The translations under genes and the position numbers were made by a program. A stretch of 64,000 nt of DNA from Flavobacteriales bacterium UBA6051. Lineage in GTDB: Bacteria > Bacteroidota > Bacteroidia > Flavobacteriales_D > Crocinitomicaceae. Below are positions 52,254 through 61,910 of the stretch, in pieces. The stretch lies in assembly GCA_002427735.1 (NCBI GenBank), contig DIYP01000006.1, positions 62,001 to 126,000 of the forward strand. Reading direction: 5' to 3'. Positions within the stretch are counted from its first letter, which is position 1, and each line of letters begins with the position of its first letter. The notes beneath the pieces were generated by a model that was not told the origin of the DNA, did not search any database, and worked only from the letters and a program-made list of their open reading frames with translations.

Positions 52254-52700
52254 CTAATTATTGAGTAAAGATTTAACTGTATTGGCAATCACCTTACCAT
52301 CTGCTTTTCCAGCAAGTTTTCCGGATAGCATACCCATAACCTTTCCCATGTCTTGAGGACCAGAAGCACCAGTTGCTGCAATGGCAGCTTCTGCTTCCGC
52401 TTTAATTTCTTCCTCAGACATCATTTCTGGCATGTAAGCATTAATTACCTCAGCTTGAAACTTTTCGTCAGCTGCGAGATCCTCACGCCCTTCTTTCATA
52501 TAAAGGTCGTATGTTTCCATGCGCTGCTTATGAAGTTTCATCACAATTTTCATTGCAGCCGCTTCAGTTACTTCACCGCTTCCTGATGTTGCCTCCAGCA
52601 TAAGCTTTGATTTGATATCGCGCAAAGCTGCCAGCTTTTCTTTCTCTTTTGCTAACATCGCAGCTTTGATGTCAGCGTTTATTTGATCAATAAAACCCAT
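52254..52700 (-). CDS. yqeY: GatB/YqeY domain protein
   Basis: A 148-residue helical protein of the YqeY family, related to the C-terminal tRNA-binding domain of GatB. Seen are the start FIDQINADIKAAMLAKEKEKLAALR, LHKQRMETYDLYMKEGREDLA and the end GKVMGMLSGKLAGKADGK and ANTVKSLL. It is thought to help aminoacyl-tRNA quality or amidation but its exact role is unknown. Its ATG overlaps the ftsZ stop by one base (TAATG), so it is the last gene of the dcw operon, a usual position in Bacteroidota. Confidence 0.95.
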   Translation of the reverse strand: MGFIDQINADIKAAMLAKEKEKLAALRDIKSKLMLEATSGSGEVTEAAAMKIVMKLHKQRMETYDLYMKEGREDLAADEKFQAEVINAYMPEMMSEEEIKAEAEAAIAATGASGPQDMGKVMGMLSGKLAGKADGKVIANTVKSLLNN

Positions 52701-54262
52701 TAGTCTACGTTGTCGTGTAAAAATGAATTGTTTCCATTCAACGAAGAGTTACCGTCATCATCTTTGGATACGCTAAAACGACTTGTTTTATCTTCTTTGC
52801 TTGGAATTGATTCATCCAATTGAATATTGCGACGAACATAAGCTGGTTCTGATTCGAACTCCTGAATACCGTCCGCTTTCTTGAGTTTTTGCGTGTACTC
52901 CTGAATGCGCGAAAGACGATCCTGAGATCTCTTTTGTTGCTCTTCCGGTGAAAGCACTTCTTTCGAATCGGCATTAGTATCTAAATCCATTGCTGTTTCT
53001 GCATCATCTTCCAGAACGAAACGCGTAATTTTTTCCTCTTCCTTTTCCTCTTTTGCTTCAGAAGTAGCGTTTGCATTCCAGTCGAATTGCATTTCTTTTT
53101 GCTCTTCTTCTTGTTGATTCCATGAACGTGTTGGTTCATCAGCTTTCTTCAAGAATGGCTCGTCTTGTTTGTCTTCTACTTCTTTTGCTCCCGACCAAGG
53201 GTTTTGCTGAGTAGGGGAATTAAGTGGTGCTTTAATTTCGTTTTTACGCTCATCATTGAGTGTTGTTACCTGCTTTTCCGGCGCTTTTTCAAAACCTGTT
53301 AGCGGTGATGAAGCAAATCCGGTAGCAATGACAGTAACACTCAATTGATCTCCAAGTGAAGGGTCGTGTGCATGACCAAAAATAACGTCGGCTGTTGATC
53401 CCGCGGCGTCCTGGATAAAGTCAGTGATTTCCGTAATTTCATCCATCAATACCTCCTGATCACCATACGTAATGTTCAACAACACGTACTCTGCACCGCT
53501 AATGTCATTATCGTTCAACAATGGAGATTCAAGCGCTTGTTCTACTGCTTTCAACGCACGATTTTCTCCTTCTGCAGCTGAGCTTCCCATAATAGCTACC
53601 CCGCTGTCGCGCATCACTGTACTTACATCATTGAAGTCAACGTTGATTGCTCCAGTAACGGCAATTACTTCTGCAATTCCACGCGCAGCAGTCGCAACGA
53701 TATCATCCGCCTGAGAGAATGCCTCACCAATAGATAGGTTTCCGGTGATCTCACGCAAACGTTCGTTATTGATCACAAGAAGTGTATCTACATTTGATCG
53801 CATTGCTTCTAAACCTTCTTCGGCTTGAATACGGCGCTTTCTTCCTTCAAAGTTGAATGGTACGGTAACAATACCCACTGTAAGAATCCCGAGCTCTTTG
53901 GCCACTTGTGCGATTACGGGTGCTGCACCAGTACCAGTACCGCCGCCCATTCCAGCTGTCACAAAAACCATTTTAGCCTCTTTACCGAGGTACTCACGAA
54001 TTTCTTCGATATTTTCAACGGCCGCATTTTTACCAATTTCAGGTAGCGACCCAGCACCGCGTCCTTCTGTCAGAGAAGGGCCAAGCTGAATTTTATGAGG
54101 AACGGGAGAAACATCCAATGCTTGCAAGTCTGTATTGCAAACGATGAAGTCCACACCTTTGATCCCTTGATTATACATGTGGTTTACTGCATTTCCACCA
54201 CCACCGCCTACACCAATTACTTTGATGATTGAAGGTTGTTCTTTTGGAATTTCGAAATCCAT
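52700..54262 (-). CDS. ftsZ: Cell division protein FtsZ
   Basis: A 520-residue tubulin homologue that polymerises into the Z-ring at midcell with GTP. Motifs: GVGGGGGNAVNHM at the N-terminus, the tubulin signature GMGGGTGTGAAPVIA (near residue 105), and the T7 loop with NVDFNDVSTVM. After residue 330 there is a long acidic, Gln/Glu/Lys-rich linker (about 130 residues). The membrane-adaptor peptide appears as EPAYVRRN near residue 470, followed by about 45 further residues ending NSFLHDNVD, as in other Flavobacteriales. It follows ftsA by 73 nt and is coupled to yqeY. Confidence 0.98.
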   Translation of the reverse strand: MDFEIPKEQPSIIKVIGVGGGGGNAVNHMYNQGIKGVDFIVCNTDLQALDVSPVPHKIQLGPSLTEGRGAGSLPEIGKNAAVENIEEIREYLGKEAKMVFVTAGMGGGTGTGAAPVIAQVAKELGILTVGIVTVPFNFEGRKRRIQAEEGLEAMRSNVDTLLVINNERLREITGNLSIGEAFSQADDIVATAARGIAEVIAVTGAINVDFNDVSTVMRDSGVAIMGSSAAEGENRALKAVEQALESPLLNDNDISGAEYVLLNITYGDQEVLMDEITEITDFIQDAAGSTADVIFGHAHDPSLGDQLSVTVIATGFASSPLTGFEKAPEKQVTTLNDERKNEIKAPLNSPTQQNPWSGAKEVEDKQDEPFLKKADEPTRSWNQQEEEQKEMQFDWNANATSEAKEEKEEEKITRFVLEDDAETAMDLDTNADSKEVLSPEEQQKRSQDRLSRIQEYTQKLKKADGIQEFESEPAYVRRNIQLDESIPSKEDKTSRFSVSKDDDGNSSLNGNNSFLHDNVD

Positions 54263-54335
54263 TTCTTTTTTGTTGTTTGTTAGTTGTTTCTTTTTCAGTT
54301 CAATTGACTACACTCATTTCTAAAGCGTAGATTGC

Positions 54336-55619
54336 TTAATCTTCTTCTGCGAACCACGTTTTTCCTCGCTGAATAATCGAGTCGAAGAAAGAGCCGCGTG
54401 TTTTTTCAGAATGTGTTTTCACATCTCCTGAGCTAGCCGCTTCTGGTCCAGAGGTAGAAGTTTTCGCCATATCTTCAAAGCCTTTCAGTACTAAGCCAAT
54501 TCCGGTAGAGTACATTGGACTTTTAATTGTCTCATTATTTGTATTTGCCAAATGTTCTGTTGGATAACCAATGCGCGTATCCATGCCAGTTACATATTCG
54601 AACAGCTGCGTAATATGATCAAGTTGTGATCCACCGCCAGTTACAACGATACCACCAATTAATTTTTTCTCATATCCGGAATTCTTGATTTCGAAGTGAA
54701 CGAGCTCAATGATTTCCTCCATTCGCGCTTGAATAATACTCGCTAGATTACGTAAGGTAATTTCTCTCGCAGGACGACCTTTCAATCCCGGGATTGAAAC
54801 CACAACATTTTCCTGGCTTTCACTCGCTACTGCAGATCCGAATTGTTGCTTCACCATTTCAGCTTTTCGCTTCATGATTGTACAACCTTCTTTGATGTCC
54901 TCTGTGATAACATTACCTCCAAATGGAATTACTGCTGTATGGCGAATAATTCCTTCATGGAAGATGGCAACATCCGTTGTTCCACCACCGATATCCACCA
55001 ATACAACACCCGCTTCTTTTTCTTCCTCTGTCAATACAGCATCTGCTGAAGCGATTGGTTCCAAAATGATGTTTTTCACTTTCAATCCTGCACGTTCTAC
55101 GCACTTGTGAATATTCATCGATGCACCAACATTTCCAGTAATGATGTGGAAATTGGCTTCAAGACGAACACCGGACATTCCGATTGGATCTTTTATTCCT
55201 TGCTCATTGTCGATAATGTACTCTTGTGGGAGGACCGTGATGATTTGTTCACCAGGAGGCATGGCCATTTTGTACATGTCATCTACCAACTTGTCAATGT
55301 CAAGTTGAGAGATTTCATTCTCTAAATTCGTTCGTGTGTGAATTCCACGGTGCTGAATACTCTTGATATGTTGACCTGCAATTCCAACGTTCACCGTTTT
55401 GATCTTTAATTCACCATCAATACGTTCTTCAGCCTCTTCGATAGCACCTTTGATCGATTGTATAGTCTTATCAATGTTGGACACCATACCACGCATTACA
55501 CCAAGGGATTCTGTTTTTCCCATGGATAATATTTCGATTTTACCGTGCTCATTCATCCGTCCTACAAAGCACGCAATCTTTGTTGTTCCAATATCTAAAC
55601 CTACAATTACTTTACTCAT
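54336..55619 (-). CDS. ftsA: Cell division protein FtsA
   Basis: A 427-residue actin-like protein that tethers FtsZ to the membrane. The phosphate-1 loop is VGLDIGTTKIACFVG at the start, phosphate-2 is VVLVDIGGGTTDVAIF, and the adenosine motif is GGIVVTGGGSQLDHI. The SHS2 1C domain is inserted as usual (about residues 85-165). The C-terminal amphipathic anchor is FFDSIIQRGKTWF near the end. Its start overlaps the ftsQ stop by 8 nt. Confidence 0.98.
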   Translation of the reverse strand: MSKVIVGLDIGTTKIACFVGRMNEHGKIEILSMGKTESLGVMRGMVSNIDKTIQSIKGAIEEAEERIDGELKIKTVNVGIAGQHIKSIQHRGIHTRTNLENEISQLDIDKLVDDMYKMAMPPGEQIITVLPQEYIIDNEQGIKDPIGMSGVRLEANFHIITGNVGASMNIHKCVERAGLKVKNIILEPIASADAVLTEEEKEAGVVLVDIGGGTTDVAIFHEGIIRHTAVIPFGGNVITEDIKEGCTIMKRKAEMVKQQFGSAVASESQENVVVSIPGLKGRPAREITLRNLASIIQARMEEIIELVHFEIKNSGYEKKLIGGIVVTGGGSQLDHITQLFEYVTGMDTRIGYPTEHLANTNNETIKSPMYSTGIGLVLKGFEDMAKTSTSGPEAASSGDVKTHSEKTRGSFFDSIIQRGKTWFAEED

Positions 55620-56418
55620 CGGTTTCTTTTTTCTTGCAAACTATTTGGTCATCAAACTTGAGGCTGATTTCCGAATAAGTATTCCAACCCTCATAAGGAA
55701 GTGCCTCTTTATAAAATATCTTTAGTTTCTTAAATTTCTCCTCAACTTCTTCTCTCGAATAGGCAGAACCAAAGATTATTTTTTGATCCCCAACCAGCGG
55801 TACCAGTATAAAATCGCCATTCTTCTTCAGGTGAACTTGCCCTATTAAAGAATGGAATAAGGGATCATTACAAACATAATCGGAAATTCGATAGATATCA
55901 TCGAGTTTTCGAATACTTATTAAGGAGTCATTGTTAATAATTTTGGTGGTTGAAACCGAGTTTTTCCGATCAGTTATTTCTCCCGTAAATACAAGGGTTC
56001 GCGCGACATGTCTGGATGTTTTATTGAAGGTGTTTCCTTCGCTGTCCAAGTAGAATGACTCGCCATATAAATTGAAGATTCTTGCGATCGGTTTGCGAAT
56101 GGATACATCGATTTTCCATTGTCCGTTTAGGGCGTGATAGACTTCCACTGATTTGACCTGTGAGATGCCGCTAATGTAAGCTTCAATCGCTCCTATGTTC
56201 AGATTCTCGCGTTTTAGTTCGTCGTGGAATAATTTCCTGAAATAAAGACTATCCAATAATTCTTCATTTGTGATGAAAATATCTTCACCATCTGCGTGAA
56301 TAACGATTTCCGGTTTTGGAACAATCTGTTCGCTAAGTTTTGTATTGATTAATACTCCTGTGGAGATGAGACCAATTACGAAAATGCTCCAGAGTGCTAT
56401 TTTAACCCATAACTTCAT
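55612..56418 (-). CDS. ftsQ: Cell division protein FtsQ/DivIB
   Basis: A 268-residue bitopic protein linking the cytosolic ring to the periplasmic wall machinery. A short cytoplasmic start, one helix (residues 5-26, VKIALWSIFVIGLISTGVLI), then a periplasmic beta-rich region with a diverged POTRA-like domain; segments VEVYHALNGQWKIDVSIRKP and FYLDSEGNTF are typical. FtsQ sequences diverge strongly; the assignment rests on size, topology and place between murC and ftsA (4-nt and 8-nt overlaps). Confidence 0.9.
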   Translation of the reverse strand: MKLWVKIALWSIFVIGLISTGVLINTKLSEQIVPKPEIVIHADGEDIFITNEELLDSLYFRKLFHDELKRENLNIGAIEAYISGISQVKSVEVYHALNGQWKIDVSIRKPIARIFNLYGESFYLDSEGNTFNKTSRHVARTLVFTGEITDRKNSVSTTKIINNDSLISIRKLDDIYRISDYVCNDPLFHSLIGQVHLKKNGDFILVPLVGDQKIIFGSAYSREEVEEKFKKLKIFYKEALPYEGWNTYSEISLKFDDQIVCKKKETDE

Positions 56419-57788
56419 TTTTCCAAAGCAGTTTTAATGGGTGTTACAATTCGGTCAATGTCTCCAGCGCCAATGGTTAGTAGTATGCCCTCGTTTTTAT
56501 TACTGATGTAATCGATTGTTTCTGAAGGAGTCAGACATTTTTTGTCAGGTGCTGTTACCTCTTCGAAAAGTCGCTTGCTGGTTATGCCTGGAATTGGCTT
56601 TTCTCGTGCCGGATAAATGGGAAGCAATATAATTTCATCAAGACGACTCAATTGAGTGACAAACCCATCAAAGAAATCACGGGTGCGGGTAAAAAGATGA
56701 GGTTGAAAAACACCAGTGATCCTTTGATTGGGGTATAATAATTTTACGGAGGAAATAAGAGCATCTATTTCAGTTGGGTGATGTGCGTAATCATCTATGT
56801 ACACAAGATCCTTCGTGCGTACATGATATTCAAACCTGCGCTTTACACCCTTGAAGGTTCTGAGCGCTTTTAGTATCGTTGCTCCATCAATCCCAAGCTC
56901 CAAGGCAACAGCAATACAGGCAATAGCATTTTCTGCATTGTGAATGCCTGGGATGCCAAGTTTGATGTTTCGAATTTCTTTCGCTGGAGTGCTCAAGTCA
57001 AATATAAAATCTCCATTTTCAAAGCGGAGATTTGTCCCAGAATAGTCGGCTTTACAATTGATTCCATAGGAGATCGTGTTCTTAGATGAAAGTTCAACAT
57101 TTACATGACGAACAAGGAAGCCTTCGTCAGGAATCAGATCAGAATATGCTTGAAACCCCTGTAGAAACTCTTCATTATTGCCGTATATGTCAAGGTGATC
57201 GGCATCTGTAGAAGTGATGATCGATGCAAATGGATTCAATTGAAGAAAAGACCGATCAAATTCATCTGCTTCAATAACGGTTATTTCGCTGTCTGGTGCA
57301 CTGACGAAATTGGAATTAAAATTAGAAGAAATCCCCCCAAGAAAAGCGTTGCACTTTAAGGATGATACATCGAAGATATGCGCAAGCATTGTACTGGTTG
57401 TGGTCTTGCCATGAGTGCCGGCCACTCCAATTGCCTTTGAGTTTCGCGTAATCATCCCAAGCACCTGTGAGCGTTTAAATACATGATAGCCATTATCAAA
57501 AACGTAGTTCAGCTCTCCCATGTCTTCCGGAATGGCAGGGGTGTAGATGACTAGTGTTTGAGAGGTGTTTTTGAAGCTTTCAGGGATTTCATCCTTTAGA
57601 TCGTCATAGTGAATGTCAATGCCCTCATTGGAAAGTTGATCAGTTAAGGCAGTTTGTGTCTTATCGTAACCAGCAACTGACCAACCTTGAGAATTGAAGT
57701 ATCTAGCAAGTGCAGACATGCCTATTCCGCCAATTCCTATGAGATATGCGCGGTTAAATTGGGTAATATGTGGCTGCTGGCTTGTCAC
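56415..57788 (-). CDS. murC: UDP-N-acetylmuramate-L-alanine ligase MurC
   Basis: A 457-residue Mur ligase adding L-Ala to UDP-MurNAc with ATP. N-terminal Rossmann-like GIGGIGMSALARYF, P-loop AGTHGKTTTSTML, HHPTEIDALI and VFQPHLFTRTRDF of the C-terminal domain are all visible. The start is a GTG (57788) that overlaps the murG stop (GTGA, 4 nt). Between murG and ftsQ, as in other Bacteroidota. Confidence 0.98.
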   Translation of the reverse strand: MTSQQPHITQFNRAYLIGIGGIGMSALARYFNSQGWSVAGYDKTQTALTDQLSNEGIDIHYDDLKDEIPESFKNTSQTLVIYTPAIPEDMGELNYVFDNGYHVFKRSQVLGMITRNSKAIGVAGTHGKTTTSTMLAHIFDVSSLKCNAFLGGISSNFNSNFVSAPDSEITVIEADEFDRSFLQLNPFASIITSTDADHLDIYGNNEEFLQGFQAYSDLIPDEGFLVRHVNVELSSKNTISYGINCKADYSGTNLRFENGDFIFDLSTPAKEIRNIKLGIPGIHNAENAIACIAVALELGIDGATILKALRTFKGVKRRFEYHVRTKDLVYIDDYAHHPTEIDALISSVKLLYPNQRITGVFQPHLFTRTRDFFDGFVTQLSRLDEIILLPIYPAREKPIPGITSKRLFEEVTAPDKKCLTPSETIDYISNKNEGILLTIGAGDIDRIVTPIKTALEK

Positions 57789-58888
57789 TTTTGCGCCACT
57801 TTTTCAAGTTCATCAACAATCTCCTGAGTCGCATTTGGTTTGCCAAGAGCTTTGATGTTATGTGTAAGTTCTATGCAGCGGTCCGAATTGCTTACGAGGG
57901 ATAAAGCCCGTGCCATAAGTTGTTCTTTGGCATCGACATCTTTGACAAGAATTGCGGCATCTTTTTCCACAAGAGCCATTGCGTTTTTCGTTTGATGATC
58001 TTCCGCAACATTGGGTGATGGGACCAAGATAGTTGGCTTCTCTACCAGACAAAGCTCTGATACAGAAATAGCACCAGCACGTGAAATAACTACATCGGCA
58101 ATTGCGTAGGCTAAATCCATTCTTTTGATAAACTGAACGAGTTTTATGTTGCCAAGGTTTTTTCCTTCGACCGCCTTACTTATTTGATCATAGTACAACT
58201 TGCCGCACTGCCACAATACCTGAATGCCTGAATCCCGAAGTTCAGTTATATGTTTAATGACACTTTCATTCAATGTTTTTGCACCAAGACTTCCACCGAT
58301 AATTAGGATGGTTTTGCGAGATGAATCAAAGTTGTAGAATTCATAGCCTTCTTGCTGCTTGCCCTCCGTTTCTACCATGTCTTTTCGTGTCGGATTTCCA
58401 GTTAACACGATCTTGTCGGCAGGGAAAAATCGTTCAAGTCCTTCATAGGCTACACATATTACTTTTGCTTTTTGGGAAAGTAATTTATTGGTTTTGCCTG
58501 CAAAGGCATTTTGCTCCTGAAGTGCTGTTGGGTAGTTGAGCATTGAAGCTGCTTTAAGTGTTGGTCCACTGGCATAGCCGCCTACACCAACCACGATTTG
58601 AGGGTCGAATTTGCGGACAATTTTACGGGCCTTCATCACACTTTTGATAATCTTAAATGGAAGTAGAAAATTGGAAAGTGCCAACTTGCGTTTTAGTCCC
58701 ACTATTTCAAGTCCTTCGATTGGGTAGCCGGCATCTGGAACTTTTTCCATTTCCATTTTTCCCGTTGCTCCTACGAAAAGAATATCGGCATTCGGATTTC
58801 GGCGTTTAATTTCGTCTGCAATAGCGATTGCAGGGAAGATATGTCCTCCTGTGCCTCCGCCAGATATGATTGCGCGTTCTATTTTCAT
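57785..58888 (-). CDS. murG: UDP-N-acetylglucosamine transferase MurG
   Basis: A 367-residue GT-B glycosyltransferase that adds GlcNAc to lipid I to form lipid II on the inner face of the membrane. GGGTGGHIFPAIAIADE is the first G-loop; YASGPTLKAA, QEQNAFAGKTNK, and the C-terminal ISRAGAISVSELCLVEKPTILVP are conserved. Located 2 nt downstream of ftsW. Confidence 0.98.
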   Translation of the reverse strand: MKIERAIISGGGTGGHIFPAIAIADEIKRRNPNADILFVGATGKMEMEKVPDAGYPIEGLEIVGLKRKLALSNFLLPFKIIKSVMKARKIVRKFDPQIVVGVGGYASGPTLKAASMLNYPTALQEQNAFAGKTNKLLSQKAKVICVAYEGLERFFPADKIVLTGNPTRKDMVETEGKQQEGYEFYNFDSSRKTILIIGGSLGAKTLNESVIKHITELRDSGIQVLWQCGKLYYDQISKAVEGKNLGNIKLVQFIKRMDLAYAIADVVISRAGAISVSELCLVEKPTILVPSPNVAEDHQTKNAMALVEKDAAILVKDVDAKEQLMARALSLVSNSDRCIELTHNIKALGKPNATQEIVDELEKVAQK

Positions 58889-58890
58889 GC

Positions 58891-60093
58891 TTATTCAGTT
58901 ACCAGAATATCTTCAGTTTGTTCTTCTTCTTGTTTATTTCCTCCTTGCTGTTTATGAGCAATGCTTTGTACAATGCCTAGTCCAAGACAGGTCATGATAA
59001 GTGCTGATCCTCCCATGGCCAGCAGAGGCATGTTTTGTCCTGTGACAGGGAATATTCCTGTGCAAACCATCATATTTACGCTTGCCTGACTAAGCAAAAG
59101 TATACCGATACCGATGCAGAGGTAGGTTTCAAACATATTGTCAGAGTTTAATCCGATGCGCATGACTCGATAGAGTAAAATCAGGTAGAGTAGAATCAAG
59201 ATTCCAGCGGCAATTGGTCCGATTTCTTCAACAAAGCTTGCGTAGTAGAAATCGGCGTAAGCTTGCGGCAAGTACTCTTTTAATTGTCCATCTCCAATAC
59301 CTTGTCCTCCCATGGGTCTCAGTTCACTCATGTTTATGCGGCCATTGTAAATGGCGAGCTGTGCATTTAGTGCTTGCGCATTTTCTAGTACGTTTTCATC
59401 GTCATGTATTCTATTGAAAACACGGTTTTCCCATGTCTCGTATCGCGGGAGTAAGTTGAGTGATGGTGCGGCCTTATGTATGAGAATGATGAATACCAAA
59501 AGCATTATTCCACCGCCGATAAGTGTGAGGACTTTTAAGATAGGTGCGCGCCCGAGAAAGAGCAAAGCAAGGCATATAGCGAATAGCATTGCCGCCGTAG
59601 AGAAGTTATCCTTTACAATCAATCCACAAATAACAATAATTGGGATAACTACTGGCCAAAAGCCTTCTTTCCAGTTGTTCAGTTTATCTTTCTTTTTAAC
59701 CAAAAGTCGGGATACATAGACAATCAATGCCAGCTTCGCAAAGTCGGATGATTGGAATGACAGTCCTAGATATGGGATTTTAACCCAGCGCTTCGCATCG
59801 TTTACACCGCTTGTGAATAGTGTGAATATGAGCAAAGCAACGGCCAGATAAAAACCAAATTTGGAGAGCTGTGAAAAGTACTTTGGGTTGCGCTTGTGCG
59901 TCCAATACATGGTGGCTAGTGACAGTCCAATGTAAATGGCATGCTTTAGTAAATATTTAAAAGGTGTTCCTCCTTCTGTTTTAACCAGAACAGGAACGAA
60001 GCTATAGACACTAACAATAGAGAAGGTTAGCATCAACAAGGTGATGATCCATATTACGCGATCGCCTTTTAAATATTTAAGCAGATTTTGCAT
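58891..60093 (-). CDS. ftsW: Cell division glycosyltransferase FtsW
   Basis: A 400-residue SEDS protein with about ten helices, the septal peptidoglycan polymerase. Conserved parts include the KRWVKIPYLGLSFQSSDFAKLAL loop (family norm RRWI...FQPSE, with Ser-Asp here), then the NAQLAIYNGRI and MGGQGIGDGQLKEYLPQAYADFYYASFVEEIG loop, which holds the catalytic Asp region. The C-terminus is cytoplasmic and acidic with EEEQTED. It begins directly after the stop of the unassigned 156-residue gene (TAGATG). Confidence 0.97.
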   Translation of the reverse strand: MQNLLKYLKGDRVIWIITLLMLTFSIVSVYSFVPVLVKTEGGTPFKYLLKHAIYIGLSLATMYWTHKRNPKYFSQLSKFGFYLAVALLIFTLFTSGVNDAKRWVKIPYLGLSFQSSDFAKLALIVYVSRLLVKKKDKLNNWKEGFWPVVIPIIVICGLIVKDNFSTAAMLFAICLALLFLGRAPILKVLTLIGGGIMLLVFIILIHKAAPSLNLLPRYETWENRVFNRIHDDENVLENAQALNAQLAIYNGRINMSELRPMGGQGIGDGQLKEYLPQAYADFYYASFVEEIGPIAAGILILLYLILLYRVMRIGLNSDNMFETYLCIGIGILLLSQASVNMMVCTGIFPVTGQNMPLLAMGGSALIMTCLGLGIVQSIAHKQQGGNKQEEEQTEDILVTE

Positions 60094-60564
60094 CTATCGG
60101 TTACGCTCTATAAATTGTTCAAATACAGTTTCAGGCTTCCAGTCAGGATTTCCGGTAAATAGGAAAACACTCTTTTCTTGTTGCATGGCTTTAACCAATT
60201 CTAAAGCTTCTTCAACTCCTTCAACAAAAGTGATGTTTGGTATCAATACAAACATCTCTTTGTCCAGATTCAGTTCGGCTTTGTCGTGCACTACAATCGA
60301 ATGAATGTTCATTGCGATTTCAGGATAAGTATTCAGACAATCCTTAACCAATTGATGATGTGTCACCCACTGAACAGGGAATGGCAACGAACTGATGAAG
60401 GTTGCGAGTGCATCGATGTGCGGATTGTTCCATGAGAATGTGTCCATGCCCAGCAGTTTTCCGTGCGCTTTTATTGAGCTTACTTCTGCTGCTTCCTTAA
60501 GCCCTCGTTCCCGTGCCTGAAGAAGTTGTTCTTCTGTACTTATTGATTTTATTTTTTGGCTCAT
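60094..60564 (-). CDS. Unrecognised protein within the dcw cluster (156 aa)
   Basis: A 156-residue protein I cannot assign. No signal peptide or membrane helix. It starts with a charged helix (EEQLLQARERGLKEAAEVSS), then SWNNPHIDALATFISSLPFPVQWVTHHQLVKDCLNTYP, a strand region HSIVVHDKAELNLDKEMFVLIPNITF, and ends EKSVFLFTGNPDWKPETVFEQFIERN. Its ATG overlaps the murD stop by one base (TAATG) and its TAG touches the ftsW ATG with no gap, so it is translated with the cluster. Most Bacteroidota dcw clusters go straight from murD to ftsW, so this may be a lineage-specific division or Mur accessory. Confidence 0.8.
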   Translation of the reverse strand: MSQKIKSISTEEQLLQARERGLKEAAEVSSIKAHGKLLGMDTFSWNNPHIDALATFISSLPFPVQWVTHHQLVKDCLNTYPEIAMNIHSIVVHDKAELNLDKEMFVLIPNITFVEGVEEALELVKAMQQEKSVFLFTGNPDWKPETVFEQFIERNR

Positions 60565-61907
60565 TACAGGGCTCTTACTGCTTTTTTGAATTCGTTTCCT
60601 CGCTCCTCGTAATTTTCGAATAGGTCAAAACTTGCACAGGCTGGTGAGAGTAATACGGTTTCATTCTTTGATGCCAGTCTGTATCCATAAGCAACAGCTT
60701 CCAGTGCCGAGGATGCTTCAACAATGGTCTCAATATCTTTTTGAAATGATTCGAAGATTTTTTTGTTGTCTTTTCCGAGGCAGATAATTGCTTTGACTTT
60801 GTCTTTGACTAGTGCTTCGAGCTCGGAATAATCATTTCCTTTATCTACACCTCCAACGATCCAGACAGTTGGTTTGTCCATGCTTTCCAGTGCGAACCAT
60901 GTTGAGTTGACATTGGTAGCTTTCGAGTCGTTGATGAACTCTATTCCATGAACTTTTGCAACGAATTCCAGACGGTGTTCTACATTTACGAAGTCGCTTA
61001 AGCTTTCGCGAACGGCTTCTTTTCTAATTTCTAATACTCGCGATGCGATACCTGACGCCAGTGAGTTTTGGGTGTTGTGTTTCCCTTTTAGTGCTAAATC
61101 GTGAATTGACATAGTGAACTTTTGGTTTATATTGATTGTTATTTGTTTGCTATCTGCATACCCTCCCGGATCCATTATTTCCTGAAGTGAGAATGGAGCT
61201 TTTTGGGCGTGTATATTTCTTTTTTCTACTTGATTTCGAATGATTGGGTCATCATAGTTGTAGATAAACCAGTCTTTTTCGGTTTGGTTTTGAACAATGC
61301 GCATTTTGGCGTTCGCATAGTTCTGCATTTCGTAATTGTATCGGTCCAGATGGTCCGGCGTGATGTTTAAAAGAATGGCAATATCTGCTTTGAACTCATG
61401 CATGTCATCCAATTGAAATGAGCTTAGTTCCAGTACATACCAGTCAAACTCTTCTCGGGCAACCTGTTTCGCGAAACTGTCACCGATATTTCCTGCAAGA
61501 CCAACATTCACACCTGCTTTTTTCAGGATGTGATGTGTTAACATTGCAGTGGTTGTTTTTCCATTACTACCCGTTATGCAGATTGTTTTGGCTGTATTGT
61601 AGTAGCCTGCGAATTCAATTTCGGAGACAATACTTATTCCTGCAGCTTTGATAGCTTGAATGCTTGCGACGTCATCGGGGATTCCCGGTGATTTAATGAC
61701 AAGATCACTTTTCAGAATGCGTTCCATGGAGTGTGCGCCTTCTTCCCATTCTACAGTGATGGAGTTGAGTGCTTTTTTGAATTCTGGTGCAATCGTTCCG
61801 TAGTCAGAAACGAAGACATTCCATCCCTCTTTTTGGGCAAGGATTGCAGCGCCAACTCCGCTTTCGCCGGCACCCAAAATGGCAATATGTTTTTGTTTGA
61901 TTGCCAA
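60564..61907 (-). CDS. murD: UDP-N-acetylmuramoylalanine-D-glutamate ligase MurD
   Basis: A 447-residue Mur ligase adding D-Glu to UDP-MurNAc-Ala. N-terminal ILGAGESGVGAAILA, P-loop ITGSNGKTTTAMLTHHIL, the LELSSFQLDDM, NITPDHLDRY and INDSKATNVNST segments, and a C-terminal LLSPACASFDLFENYEERG are intact. Coupled by TAATG to the 156-residue gene and 3 nt after mraY. Confidence 0.98.
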   Translation of the reverse strand: MAIKQKHIAILGAGESGVGAAILAQKEGWNVFVSDYGTIAPEFKKALNSITVEWEEGAHSMERILKSDLVIKSPGIPDDVASIQAIKAAGISIVSEIEFAGYYNTAKTICITGSNGKTTTAMLTHHILKKAGVNVGLAGNIGDSFAKQVAREEFDWYVLELSSFQLDDMHEFKADIAILLNITPDHLDRYNYEMQNYANAKMRIVQNQTEKDWFIYNYDDPIIRNQVEKRNIHAQKAPFSLQEIMDPGGYADSKQITININQKFTMSIHDLALKGKHNTQNSLASGIASRVLEIRKEAVRESLSDFVNVEHRLEFVAKVHGIEFINDSKATNVNSTWFALESMDKPTVWIVGGVDKGNDYSELEALVKDKVKAIICLGKDNKKIFESFQKDIETIVEASSALEAVAYGYRLASKNETVLLSPACASFDLFENYEERGNEFKKAVRAL

Positions 61908-61910
61908 GTG

